Positions 1 to 6,314 of a stretch of DNA of 64,000 bases are shown one piece after another. How positions within the stretch are numbered: the stretch's first letter is position 1; each line of letters opens with the position of its first letter. This DNA comes from an uncultured Sphingomonas sp. (GTDB taxonomy: Bacteria; Pseudomonadota; Alphaproteobacteria; Sphingomonadales; Sphingomonadaceae): NCBI GenBank assembly GCA_913776045.1, contig CAJYOI010000046.1, positions 1-64,000 of the forward strand. Reading direction: 5' to 3'. Made by a program: the position numbers and the translations under genes. The notes beneath the pieces were generated by a model. It saw only the letters and a program-made list of their open reading frames with translations. It ran no database searches and was not told the DNA's origin.

Positions 1-160
1 CGTCGCGGTCGGCACCATCACCAATCTGCTGCCCCACTTGGCAGCGCTGTTCACGGTCATCTGGACGCTGATCCAGATCTGGGAAACCAAGACCGTGCAG
101 CGGATCCGACGCCGGCGGCGCTTTGCCTGCCAGCAGCGCCTGGCGGAGCGCGGTCGATGA
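1..160 (+). CDS. Holin-like membrane protein, 3' end only
   Basis: An open frame enters from the left edge (codons from base 2) and stops with TGA at 158-160. The 52 visible residues contain one hydrophobic segment (LLPHLAALFTVIWTLIQIW) followed by a strongly basic tail with five consecutive arginines. Such a short membrane protein directly ahead of an endolysin is the usual position of a phage holin, which permeabilises the inner membrane at lysis. Its stop overlaps the endolysin start as ATGA, so translation is probably coupled. The N-terminus is missing, so the holin class cannot be decided. Confidence 0.6.
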   Translation, partial: VAVGTITNLLPHLAALFTVIWTLIQIWETKTVQRIRRRRRFACQQRLAERGR

Positions 161-765
161 TCGCGGCGAAGATTGCGAAGCGCACGCTCGCAGGTATCGT
201 CGGCCTCGTCGCTGCGGTCGGGCTGATGACGTCGACACCGCTCGAGGAAAGCGGGCGAACCGTCGCGGCAACGCCACGAGCCGATACGTCGATCGCGCTG
301 CGCCATGTCCGCGGGCCCGAGTATCTGGCGGCCTATGCCGATGTCGTCGGTGTCTGGACGATCTGCGACGGCCTGACGAGTGGCGTACGGCGTGGTCAGA
401 TCGAGACGCGCGAGGGCTGCGAGCGTCGGCTCGAGGCGGACCTGGTGCGCCATGCGGACGAGGTGCTTGCGTGCGTCCCCGAGCTGCGCGCGCCCGGCCG
501 CGATCACCAGCGCTGGGCCTTCGTGTCGCTTGCCTACAACATCGGCGCCGGGCGGACTTGCACCTCGACTGCTGCGCGCCGGTACCGCGCGGGGCAATGG
601 GTCGCCGCGTGTGACGCGTTCGGCATGTGGTCGAAAGCCGGTCGTCCGCTGAAGCGGCTGCGCGGCCTGGTCCTCCGTCGCGAGCGTGAACGCCAAATCT
701 GCCTGACCGGGCTTCCCGGCTACCCGGCGACGACGCTGGACACGCGTCTGAAGGCGGTACGATGA
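157..765 (+). CDS. Phage lysozyme (GH24), SAR-endolysin type
   Basis: A 202-residue protein. An N-terminal Gly/Ala-rich hydrophobic stretch (about residues 10-26) looks like a signal-anchor-release segment, so export would need no holin pore. The lysozyme core is recognised by AYAD (Asp62) and VGVWT (Thr68), which match the Asp and Thr of the E-D-T triad of GH24 enzymes that cleave the MurNAc-GlcNAc bond. The catalytic glutamate is odd. Family members have Glu nine residues before the Asp; here that position is Gly53 and the nearest Glu is Glu55, seven before. The usual CYG is also CDG. The enzyme may be impaired or rearranged. It lies between the holin and Rz with 4-bp overlaps. Confidence 0.8.
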   Translation: MIAAKIAKRTLAGIVGLVAAVGLMTSTPLEESGRTVAATPRADTSIALRHVRGPEYLAAYADVVGVWTICDGLTSGVRRGQIETREGCERRLEADLVRHADEVLACVPELRAPGRDHQRWAFVSLAYNIGAGRTCTSTAARRYRAGQWVAACDAFGMWSKAGRPLKRLRGLVLRRERERQICLTGLPGYPATTLDTRLKAVR

Positions 766-1217
766 TCGGCGCGCTCGCCAAGCTGGCCGTCGCGATCGGC
801 GTGCCTGCCCGCGGAGCGCACCTCGCTGCCTGGGCGACGATCGTCGTCGCGATCGTCGCGATCGCCGGCGGCGCCTATTGGTGGATCTACGACCGCGGCG
901 CCGACGCCGGCGCGGCCAAGGTCACCGCCAAGGTCGAAAGGCGCGACACCGCCCGCCGGATCGAAGTGCGGGCCGACGAGCGCGCCGCCCAGGACGTCGC
1001 CGGCGCGATCGCCGACGACGTCGGCCGCCGCACCCGCGCGGCCGACGAGCAGCAGCACACCACCTCGAAGGATCTTCAACATGCGTTCGACACGATCCCT
1101 GCGCCTCAGCCTGGCGCTCTGCCTCCTGCCGCTCCTGTCGACGAGCTGCGCGCAGCGATCAATCGAAGCACCGACGGCGCGAACCGAGCGGCCGCGACTG
1201 CCGAGGCTCGACGCTGA
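762..1217 (+). CDS. Rz-like inner-membrane spanin (i-spanin)
   Basis: A 151-residue protein with one transmembrane segment near the N-terminus (about residues 22-42, AAWATIVVAIVAIAGG) followed by a long Ala/Arg/Asp/Glu-rich helical periplasmic region that could form a coiled coil. Type II topology, length and position after the endolysin fit the Rz component that bridges the periplasm and disrupts the outer membrane in the last step of lysis. The start overlaps the endolysin stop (ATGA). Another reading frame inside its 3' half encodes a lipoprotein, the Rz1 arrangement. The assignment rests on topology and context, because spanins share little sequence. Confidence 0.75.
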   Translation: MIGALAKLAVAIGVPARGAHLAAWATIVVAIVAIAGGAYWWIYDRGADAGAAKVTAKVERRDTARRIEVRADERAAQDVAGAIADDVGRRTRAADEQQHTTSKDLQHAFDTIPAPQPGALPPAAPVDELRAAINRSTDGANRAAATAEARR

Positions 1218-1452
1218 GCTGACGCGCACCGAGCAGCTGAAGCCGCTCGAGGCGAAGCCGACCGGCGAACTGGTGACGATCGACAAGGGCATCCTGTTCG
1301 AGGTCTACCTGCGCCTGGCTGAGGCAATCGCCGCGGTGACGCGCGGGAATGATCGCGCCGGCGCGGTGCTGCTCGAGCGGCGTTGTACGACCGCGATCCT
1401 GGAGACCGGACTCGCGGCCGCCGGCTGTCACCCGATCGATCCTGCGCGCTGA
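1081..1452 (+). CDS. Rz1-like outer-membrane lipoprotein spanin (o-spanin)
   Basis: A 123-residue protein starting inside the Rz-like gene in a different frame and running 235 bp past its end. Residues 1-23 form a lipoprotein signal with a basic N-region, a leucine-rich core and the lipobox LSTSC, so Cys23 would be lipidated. This is the expected partner of the inner-membrane spanin. Unlike the short proline-rich Rz1 of lambda, the mature part is about 100 residues. It ends in a helical, cysteine-containing region (RRCTT, AGCHP) that may form a disulphide. The embedded-then-extended architecture is known for spanin pairs. Confidence 0.72.
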   Translation: MRSTRSLRLSLALCLLPLLSTSCAQRSIEAPTARTERPRLPRLDAELTRTEQLKPLEAKPTGELVTIDKGILFEVYLRLAEAIAAVTRGNDRAGAVLLERRCTTAILETGLAAAGCHPIDPAR

Positions 1453-1506
1453 TCGACAGAATTTCCAGCCCTTACGTTCTCTTTGTGTTCCGGCATATTG
1501 CAGACG

Positions 1507-1815
1507 ATGGGCGCGAATCTGAAAATCCTGACGCTGTTCGACGCCGAGAGCCATGGTTTCCAGGTCCGCTTGACGTGCCCGGGCTGCAAGAAGTCAGCGA
1601 TCTATGGGATCAGGGGCGTCGCGGACTATTTTCGCTTCGGCCGCCGTCCGCGCAATGCCAGCCTTGAGGTGGCCGGCACATACTTTCGCTGTGAGGATTG
1701 CGGGCACAAGGGTGCGGCGATCGAGCTGGTACCGCCACATCGGGCGCCCGACCTGCCTAACCCAGTGAAGAGCAAATACGAGCAAGTCCAAGCGGAGCGT
1801 CGCCGGCGAGGATGA
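1507..1815 (+). CDS. Small zinc-ribbon protein with two CxxC knuckles
   Basis: A 102-residue protein. The ATG at 1507 is preferred to an upstream in-frame start at 1483 because the family-like beginning MGANLKILTLFD starts there. Two CxxC pairs (Cys24-Pro-Gly-Cys27 and Cys62-Glu-Asp-Cys65) are separated by 34 residues, consistent with one four-cysteine zinc site and so a nucleic-acid-binding ribbon. The C-terminal 35 residues are basic and probably flexible. The exact family is not recognised. Position matters: the gene sits between the lysis cassette and a methylase gene whose leader is full of stems. That resembles the phage Mu com-mom pair, where a small zinc protein controls translation of the modification gene. 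A Com-like role is inference only. Confidence 0.6.
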   Translation: MGANLKILTLFDAESHGFQVRLTCPGCKKSAIYGIRGVADYFRFGRRPRNASLEVAGTYFRCEDCGHKGAAIELVPPHRAPDLPNPVKSKYEQVQAERRRRG

Positions 1816-1946
1816 TCGCGATTGCAGACGCCACGATCGGCGTGCCATAGCGGCGGCGCTCTCCCGAGCTTAGCCGCAGAGGAGGGTCCGCGCGCGCGGC
1901 AATAGGCCAACCGGTTCGCCGGGTGGCCTGCAAAATATAAGACCTT

Positions 1947-2040
1947 CGGGGAATACGCAGGGCGCAGTCGCCTATTCTGCGCGGCTAACCACCCGGTACC
2001 AGGTGGCGATGCCAAGGGCCCTAAGCCCACGTATTCCCCG
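1947..2040. ncRNA. Candidate structured RNA, four-way-junction-like fold
   Basis: A perfect 11-bp inverted repeat (1947-1957 with 2030-2040) closes a 72-base interior that itself contains three hairpins. They are 1962-1967 with 1977-1982 (six pairs, nine-base loop), 1989-1993 with 2002-2006 (five pairs, eight-base loop holding GGTACC), and 2016-2019 with 2025-2028 (four pairs, five-base loop). The outline is cloverleaf-like but is not a tRNA: the closing stem is 11 bp and no anticodon arm or TTC loop fits. The strand is undetermined, since the pairing works on either. Expression is not shown by the sequence. Confidence 0.4.
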
Positions 2041-2089
2041 AGCCACGCTTCGACATTTCCAGAAATCCCGCGGCCAGCCGGCCGGGGCC

Positions 2090-2112
2090 CCGCCGATCGC
2101 GTCGATCGGCGG
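2090..2112 (+). promoter_or_regulatory. Perfect hairpin in the methylase leader
   Basis: CCGCCGATCG (2090-2099) pairs completely with CGATCGGCGG (2103-2112) around a three-base loop, ending 48 bp before the methylase start. No T-run follows, so it is not a standard intrinsic terminator. It could be a regulatory leader stem or a protein-binding site. Confidence 0.4.
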
Positions 2113-2140
2113 CCACTCAGCGCGCGTAGCCGACGTGCTC

Positions 2141-2152
2141 CTCTCCCGAGAG
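2141..2152 (+). promoter_or_regulatory. Shine-Dalgarno of the methylase within a small inverted repeat
   Basis: GAGAG at 2148-2152, eight bases before the ATG at 2161, is the only plausible Shine-Dalgarno. It is the right arm of CTCTCCCGAGAG, so it can pair with CTCTC at 2141-2145 at the cost of a very short loop (or CTCT with AGAG around four bases). A sequestered ribosome site would allow control by an RNA-binding factor. Confidence 0.4.
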
Positions 2153-2160
2153 CTGAGATC

Positions 2161-2979
2161 ATGACTGCCTGCAACGCCAATCCCCCCGCACCGTACCTCG
2201 GGGGCAAGCGCAACCTGGCCAAACGCCTTTGCGCGATCATCGAGACCGTCCCGCACCATAGCTATATCGAGCCTTTCGTCGGCATGGGCGGTGTATTCCT
2301 GCGCCGATCGACACCAGCCGCGGCCGAGGTCATCAACGACCTGTCGGGCGACGTCGCCAATCTCTTTCGGGTGGTCCGCCGCCATTACGAGCCATTCGTC
2401 GACGAATTCCGCTGGCTGATGGCCAGCCGCGAGGAGTTCGACCGTCAGAAGCAGCTCGACCCGCGGTCGCTCACAGACATCGAGCGGGCGGTGCGCTTCC
2501 TCTACCTTCAGCGCCTGACCTTCGGGGGCAAGGTCGACGGCCGCACGTTCGGCGTGCGCAAGGATCAGTCATCGCGGATCCAGCTATCGAAGCTGCGGGC
2601 GGATCTTCGCGCGCTCAGCCGGCGGCTCGAGCGGGTCACGATCGAACAGCTGGATTATGCAGACCTGATCCGCCGCTATGACAGCCCGAAGGCGCTGTTC
2701 TATCTCGACCCGCCCTACGACGAGACCGATGGCTATGGGCTCGTCTTCGGTCGCGACCGCTACGTCCAGCTCGCCGAGCAGCTGCGCGGCATCCGCGGGT
2801 CGTTTCTCATGTCGATCAACGCGACCGATTTCATTCGGGAGACGTTCCGCGATTTCCGGATCGAGGAGGTTGAGACGACCTGGACGGTGTCGGCCGCCGG
2901 CGGCAGTCGCGTGACCGAGCTGATCATCGCCGGTGGCGCCGCAGCGATCAGCGCGCTCGAGCTCAGGTCAGTGGCCTAA
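2161..2979 (+). CDS. Phage DNA N6-adenine methyltransferase (Dam type)
   Basis: A 272-residue protein of the D12 class of adenine methylases. It has PYLGGK at the N-terminus (residues 11-16) and the AdoMet loop EPFVGMGGVFL (about residues 39-49). The catalytic DPPY lies in YLDPPYDET (about residues 183-191). It transfers a methyl group from AdoMet to N6 of adenine in DNA; the target cannot be read from the sequence. No restriction gene is adjacent, so it is an orphan enzyme, probably protecting phage DNA or marking it for packaging or replication. It follows the zinc-ribbon gene and the structured gap. Length is normal for the family. Confidence 0.9.
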   Translation: MTACNANPPAPYLGGKRNLAKRLCAIIETVPHHSYIEPFVGMGGVFLRRSTPAAAEVINDLSGDVANLFRVVRRHYEPFVDEFRWLMASREEFDRQKQLDPRSLTDIERAVRFLYLQRLTFGGKVDGRTFGVRKDQSSRIQLSKLRADLRALSRRLERVTIEQLDYADLIRRYDSPKALFYLDPPYDETDGYGLVFGRDRYVQLAEQLRGIRGSFLMSINATDFIRETFRDFRIEEVETTWTVSAAGGSRVTELIIAGGAAAISALELRSVA

Positions 2980-2990
2980 GCTATGTTTTA

Positions 2991-3090
2991 AGCCGGGGTA
3001 CGGCCCGGGGTACGCGCCCCCGGGCCGTATTGCCGAAATCGGCAGAAATGCGTCTTTTCTCGATTTCCGCGGCAGACGTTTGGTCTGCCG
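2991..3090. repeat. Flanking repeat, copy A
   Basis: Begins AGCCGGGGTACGGC and ends with CCGCGGCAGACG plus a hairpin (3070-3077 pairs with 3083-3090, eight perfect pairs). The same start and end occur in copy B at 3632-3720 with a diverged middle. Inside it, the CGGCCCGGGG and CCCCCGGGCCG segments form a further GC stem. The two copies lie in direct orientation on either side of the gene at 3149-3595. It also follows the methylase stop by 12 bp and may serve as its terminator. Confidence 0.6.
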
Positions 3091-3148
3091 CTCAATCTCC
3101 GCTTTTGGGCGTTAGCGGCCTGTCCGCTTTTGTGTGGAAAGCGGACAT

Positions 3149-3595
3149 TCAAGCCGGGCGCTGCAACGGCCGATTTTCGATGGTCCGCCTCGGCCTTCGC
3201 CAAACGGGCAAAACGCGGTTCGCGCCATAGATGGATCGCCAGCGGCCGTTGTCCCAGACTTGTAGAACCCGGCCCCAAGGTCCGGTTACAGCAATCCTCG
3301 CTTCCCCGACGATCCATGCATCTAGTGCATGCTCAAATTGGTCAACGGCCTTCTCAAACGGGAAGAAGTAAGACCAAAAGTCTGATACGCCGAAGTTTAG
3401 CTCGTCACCGTTTTGCAACCCGAGGACGAATGGCAAAGCCACGCCATTCTGCGCAGGGAAGTTCCACAGAACTTCGACTGGCGCGTCATACTCAACCTCG
3501 TAATGCAGCCCGTGCCGTTCAGCGAACCGCGTGAACAATTCCGTAGCTTCTTCGGTGAAATCCCCGCTGCCCATGCCGCATCGTATCGGGCGCAT
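3149..3595 (-). CDS. Hypothetical protein, repeat-flanked orphan gene
   Basis: A 148-residue acidic, aromatic-rich protein of unrecognised family. It has no signal peptide or membrane segment, so it is probably cytoplasmic. Regular segments such as FTRFAERHGLHYEVEY and a Phe/Trp cluster (FGVSDFWSYFFPF) look like a real folded domain of the kind seen in immunity-type or YagB-like small proteins, but I recognise no family. The ATG at 3595 or an internal one at 3574 could be used; neither has a strong ribosome site. The gene is bounded by a perfect inverted decamer (3141-3150 and 3598-3607) and, outside that, by the direct repeats at 2991-3090 and 3632-3720. The last 15 codons run into the repeat sequence. 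Confidence 0.5.
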   Translation of the reverse strand: MRPIRCGMGSGDFTEEATELFTRFAERHGLHYEVEYDAPVEVLWNFPAQNGVALPFVLGLQNGDELNFGVSDFWSYFFPFEKAVDQFEHALDAWIVGEARIAVTGPWGRVLQVWDNGRWRSIYGANRVLPVWRRPRRTIENRPLQRPA

Positions 3596-3631
3596 GCGAA
3601 TGTCCGCAAGTGGGCGTGAGCGGAAATCCGG

Positions 3632-3720
3632 CGGCCGGGGTACGGCGGGGGTACGAGATCGCTAGTACCCGCCGTTTCCGGTGCGGCTTAGCGCGTCCGC
3701 GGCAGACGATTGCTCTGCCG
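3632..3720. repeat. Flanking repeat, copy B
   Basis: Shares the GCCGGGGTACGGC beginning and the TCCGCGGCAGACG-plus-hairpin ending with copy A (2991-3090). The end hairpin pairs 3700-3706 with 3714-3720. It lies eight bases beyond the stop of the RelA/SpoT gene and so may also terminate that transcript. The pair of copies marks the segment between them as a discrete insertion unit. Confidence 0.55.
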
Positions 3721-3727
3721 TTTGCGA

Positions 3728-4786
3728 TCAGGTTGGTAATGCTGACGCGCTGCGGAATGCGACGTGATCTTCTAGTGTCGCTACCGCCACATCCACGTAC
3801 TCAACGAAATCGGAAGCATCACTGAAGTAGTTCCTGAAGGCGTCTCGGACGTCTTTCCGAGAACCGCGAACCAACACGATGTCGGCGGATCGGGTGTCCT
3901 CAGCGGTCTCTAGGTCAAAAAGATCGATCAAAGCCTCCGTGGCATCCTTGTAAGTTCGGACCTCCAACGGCCTGCCCTCGCGGAAGATCAGTATGATGTT
4001 CGACCGATTGCCCTTCATGCCGACCTGCGAAGCCTCAAGCTTGCGCAGCATCTCCATAAACCCGAGCGCTTCGTCGTAGGTCTTGAATTGCGTCAGAAGG
4101 TCCAGATCTGACAGATGCTCGAGAGGGCCATATTGCCCCTCAAAGGTCCTGGCGATCATCTCCGACGCGAGCGTAAGGACCGTCTCATACCGCTTGTCGC
4201 CTGATTTGAACTTGGGATTACTGGCAGTGACGAAGCCAACAACCTCGACGCATGTCGCCCAAGCATGCTGGTAGATGGTTCGGTACTGGAGTTCGATCTG
4301 AAGTCCTTTGTACGCGGCACCGTGGTGACTGTTGACGTCGTATTTGTAGACGTCATGGATGCCGCGATAGCCGTCAAGCTTTGGCCTCTTGATGTAATCA
4401 TACTTGTCCGGATCGTTACGCAATTCGTGTTTGAATCGAGCCGCGTGCAGCTCTTTCCTGAACTCGTACAGGTCATTGGTGCTTTGGAAGATGAGGCGGC
4501 ACCCAGCGACATCGTCCATGCGATGCAATTCCATGGATGGAAATCGCGCGAGCTTTCCAAAGATGGTCGTTCGCCTTTTATGACGTTGTCCGACCACGAC
4601 ACCGCGGCCACGAGTTCGCGCACGCAGTAGCGCCTGAAAGCTGTTTAACACGTGGCGATGGGCAGCGCGCCAGCGCTCGATAACGCCCAAATCTTCGCTC
4701 GTGGCAGCGCCGTCACGCACTGCATCTCCGGCTTTGCTAACACGCCGCCGCGATCCGCCCGGGTACTTCTCGACAATTTCAACCAT
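3728..4786 (-). CDS. RelA/SpoT-domain protein, possible toxSAS-type defence effector
   Basis: A 352-residue protein. Residues 60-190 match the (p)ppGpp synthetase fold: RHKRRTTIFGKL (68-79, the phosphate-binding R-x-K-x(3)-T-I motif), MDDVAGCRLIF with Asp91/92, DGYRGIH (138-144, the guanine-stacking Tyr), IELQYRT with Glu165, and His174. All expected catalytic residues are present, so pyrophosphate transfer from ATP to a nucleotide or tRNA end is plausible. There is no hydrolase domain, TGS or ACT domain. A C-terminal region of about 150 residues (ending near NYFSDASDFVEYV) is attached. Single-domain RSH proteins with C-terminal extensions on prophages include tRNA-modifying toxins and capsid-sensing CapRel. 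Defence is inference from location; a housekeeping alarmone role is possible. It is divergent from the integrase at 4844. Confidence 0.75.
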   Translation of the reverse strand: MVEIVEKYPGGSRRRVSKAGDAVRDGAATSEDLGVIERWRAAHRHVLNSFQALLRARTRGRGVVVGQRHKRRTTIFGKLARFPSMELHRMDDVAGCRLIFQSTNDLYEFRKELHAARFKHELRNDPDKYDYIKRPKLDGYRGIHDVYKYDVNSHHGAAYKGLQIELQYRTIYQHAWATCVEVVGFVTASNPKFKSGDKRYETVLTLASEMIARTFEGQYGPLEHLSDLDLLTQFKTYDEALGFMEMLRKLEASQVGMKGNRSNIILIFREGRPLEVRTYKDATEALIDLFDLETAEDTRSADIVLVRGSRKDVRDAFRNYFSDASDFVEYVDVAVATLEDHVAFRSASALPT

Positions 4787-4843
4787 CGCCGGAGCGTAGC
4801 GACTGCTCGCCTCGAGTCGATAGCCCCCTTTTTAGAGGTCCGC

Positions 4844-6088
4844 ATGCTCTCCAACGCCACCGTGAAGGCGGCGCGCGCCAAGTCGCGCCCATACAAGCTC
4901 TTCGACGAGCGCGGTCTTTACCTTCTCGTGCGTCCGTCCGGCCAGATGAACTGGCGCGTGCGGTACCGCTGGGGCGGACGCGAGCAGCTGCTGACGATTG
5001 GCTGCTACCCCGATATCGCACTGAATGACGCGCGCCTGGCCTGCGAGGCGGCGCACGAGGATCTCGCTCGCGGTCGGCGGCCGCAGCGATCCGCGCCGGC
5101 GCCGGTGATGACCTTCAGCGCGGCTGCGCATGAATGGCTCGAGCTTCGGCGGCCGGGCTGGACCGCGACGCACGCGGCCGAGGTCGAAGCGAGCATGGCG
5201 CGCGATGTGTTCCCAGCGATCGGCGCCGACCCGATCGATCGGATCACGTCGCCGATGATCCTGGAGCTGCTGCGTACCGTCGAGCGTCGCGGCGCCGGTG
5301 AGACCGCTCGACGGCTGCGTCAGCGAATCTCCGACGTCTTCGCCCTCGCCGTTTCTGAGGGCTGGGCGAGCGAGGATCCGGCGGCCGTCGTCGGCCGCGC
5401 GCTCAAGCCGATACGCGCGCGCGCGCGCATGTCTGCCCTGACCGACGTCGGCGAGCTGCGCGAGCTGCTCGCTGCGGCCGATCGCGTCCAGGCCGCGCCG
5501 GCGGTGTTGCAGGCCTCGACATTCCTTGCGCTCACGGCCGTCCGCCTGGCGGCGGTGCGAGGCGCGCGGTGGGACGAGATCGAGGACCTGGACGGCCCGG
5601 CGCCGATCTGGCGGGTACCGGCCGCGCGGATGAAGCTGGCGGCAGCGAAGAAGCGCGACGCGGCGAATGACCACATCGTGCCTCTGTCGCCGGCGGCCGT
5701 CGCCGTCCTGCTCGCGGCCCGATCAAAAGCCGATCAAGAAGCGCGCGCCGCGGAAAACTGCGGAAATTGGCGCGGCGGGCTGATCTTCACGGGAAAGCGA
5801 TCAAATACCGCGATCAGTGAGGGCGCGATCGGGGCGCTTTACATTGCGGCCGGCTACCGCGGCCGTCACGTCCCGCACGGCTGGCGCGCTGCATTCTCGA
5901 CGGTGATGAATGAGACGATGCCGGCGGCGCGCGAGGTAATCGACCGCATCCTCGGCCACGGGCTGAAATCGGCCGATGGGAAGGTCGCGACGGTCGAAGG
6001 CGCGTACAACCGGGCCCAGCTGCTCGATCAGCGTCGCCTGGTGCTCGATCGCTGGGCAGAGCTGATCCTCGGAGCCGCGAGCGAATAG
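4844..6088 (+). CDS. P4-type tyrosine integrase (first copy)
   Basis: A 414-residue site-specific recombinase. The ATG at 4844, preceded by AGAGG at 4834-4838, gives the canonical P4-family start (MLSNATVKAARAK). An upstream in-frame start at 4652 would overlap the divergent gene and is rejected. An N-terminal DUF4102 arm-binding domain (residues 1-85), a core-binding domain and the catalytic domain are present. Catalytic residues are Arg234 (TAVR), His345 and Arg348 (HGWR), a LGH box, and Tyr388 (AYNRA). The usual RPGE after the first Arg is RLAA. It is clearly related to the integrase at 7081-8355 but divergent, and the two face each other. No tRNA lies beside this copy. Confidence 0.93.
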   Translation: MLSNATVKAARAKSRPYKLFDERGLYLLVRPSGQMNWRVRYRWGGREQLLTIGCYPDIALNDARLACEAAHEDLARGRRPQRSAPAPVMTFSAAAHEWLELRRPGWTATHAAEVEASMARDVFPAIGADPIDRITSPMILELLRTVERRGAGETARRLRQRISDVFALAVSEGWASEDPAAVVGRALKPIRARARMSALTDVGELRELLAAADRVQAAPAVLQASTFLALTAVRLAAVRGARWDEIEDLDGPAPIWRVPAARMKLAAAKKRDAANDHIVPLSPAAVAVLLAARSKADQEARAAENCGNWRGGLIFTGKRSNTAISEGAIGALYIAAGYRGRHVPHGWRAAFSTVMNETMPAAREVIDRILGHGLKSADGKVATVEGAYNRAQLLDQRRLVLDRWAELILGAASE

Positions 6089-6191
6089 ATACTCGAAAGC
6101 ACGAAGTCTCTCAGCGCGCTGTCGCGCGCGCATGGCGAGACGTCGGCGGGGGCGTGGCACGCTTCGTGCTCATCCCCCTCCGCCGAGCATA

Positions 6192-6208
6192 GCGGCGCGC
6201 AGCGCCGC
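6192..6208. repeat. GC hairpin after the first integrase
   Basis: GCGGCGC (6192-6198) and GCGCCGC (6202-6208) form a perfect seven-pair stem with a three-base loop in the 226-bp gap between the convergent integrase and winged-helix genes. A further 9-bp inverted repeat, AGCACGAAG (6098-6106) with CTTCGTGCT (6162-6170), sits upstream of it. Together they could end integrase transcription. Nothing else gene-like is seen in the gap. Confidence 0.4.
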
Positions 6209-6288
6209 CTGTCCCGACAGCCGCGGCAGGCTATCGGGGGGAGGGGCGGGCCGACGGTGCGGCTTTGGGGGATCGGCTTACTGGAGCA

Positions 6289-6310
6289 TTGAGGCCCCAA
6301 AGGGCCTCAA
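6289..6310. terminator. Bidirectional terminator-like hairpin
   Basis: TTGAGGCCC (6289-6297) pairs perfectly with GGGCCTCAA (6302-6310) around a four-base loop. It lies five bases beyond the stop of the winged-helix gene and between two convergent genes. No U-tract of normal length follows on either strand, so termination efficiency is uncertain. Confidence 0.5.
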
Positions 6311-6314
6311 TTCA

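Larger units (their letters stand above)
1816..2160. other. 345-bp intergenic region with multiple perfect stems
   Basis: No convincing gene is present. The stretch contains a hairpin at 1904-1929 (six-pair stem, one mismatch, four-pair CCGG stem, TTCG loop). It also holds a four-way-junction-like fold at 1947-2040 and a perfect ten-pair hairpin with a three-base loop at 2090-2112. The decamer CTCTCCCGAG occurs at 1859-1868 and again at 2141-2150. Long minus-strand frames cross the region but run antisense into the neighbouring genes and resemble no family. The region probably acts as the methylase leader, a structured RNA, or a DNA element. Confidence 0.6.

Noticed and set aside
1947-2040. 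A tRNA gene in the four-way fold
   Set aside because: The closing stem is 11 bp, there is no TTC loop or proper anticodon arm, and hairpin sizes do not fit.
1626-2240. A 204-codon minus-strand frame covering the structured gap
   Set aside because: It overlaps antisense both the zinc-ribbon gene and the methylase start, has no recognisable domain, and its sequence is better explained by the paired stems. It is kept in mind because it would explain conservation if the RNA idea failed.
4652-4843. N-terminal extension of the first integrase
   Set aside because: The extension overlaps the divergent RelA/SpoT gene antisense, has no family match, and a good ribosome site lies before the ATG at 4844.
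5411-5430. CG-dinucleotide run inside the first integrase gene
   Set aside because: It is short, in frame and codes for Arg/Ala; it is ordinary GC bias.
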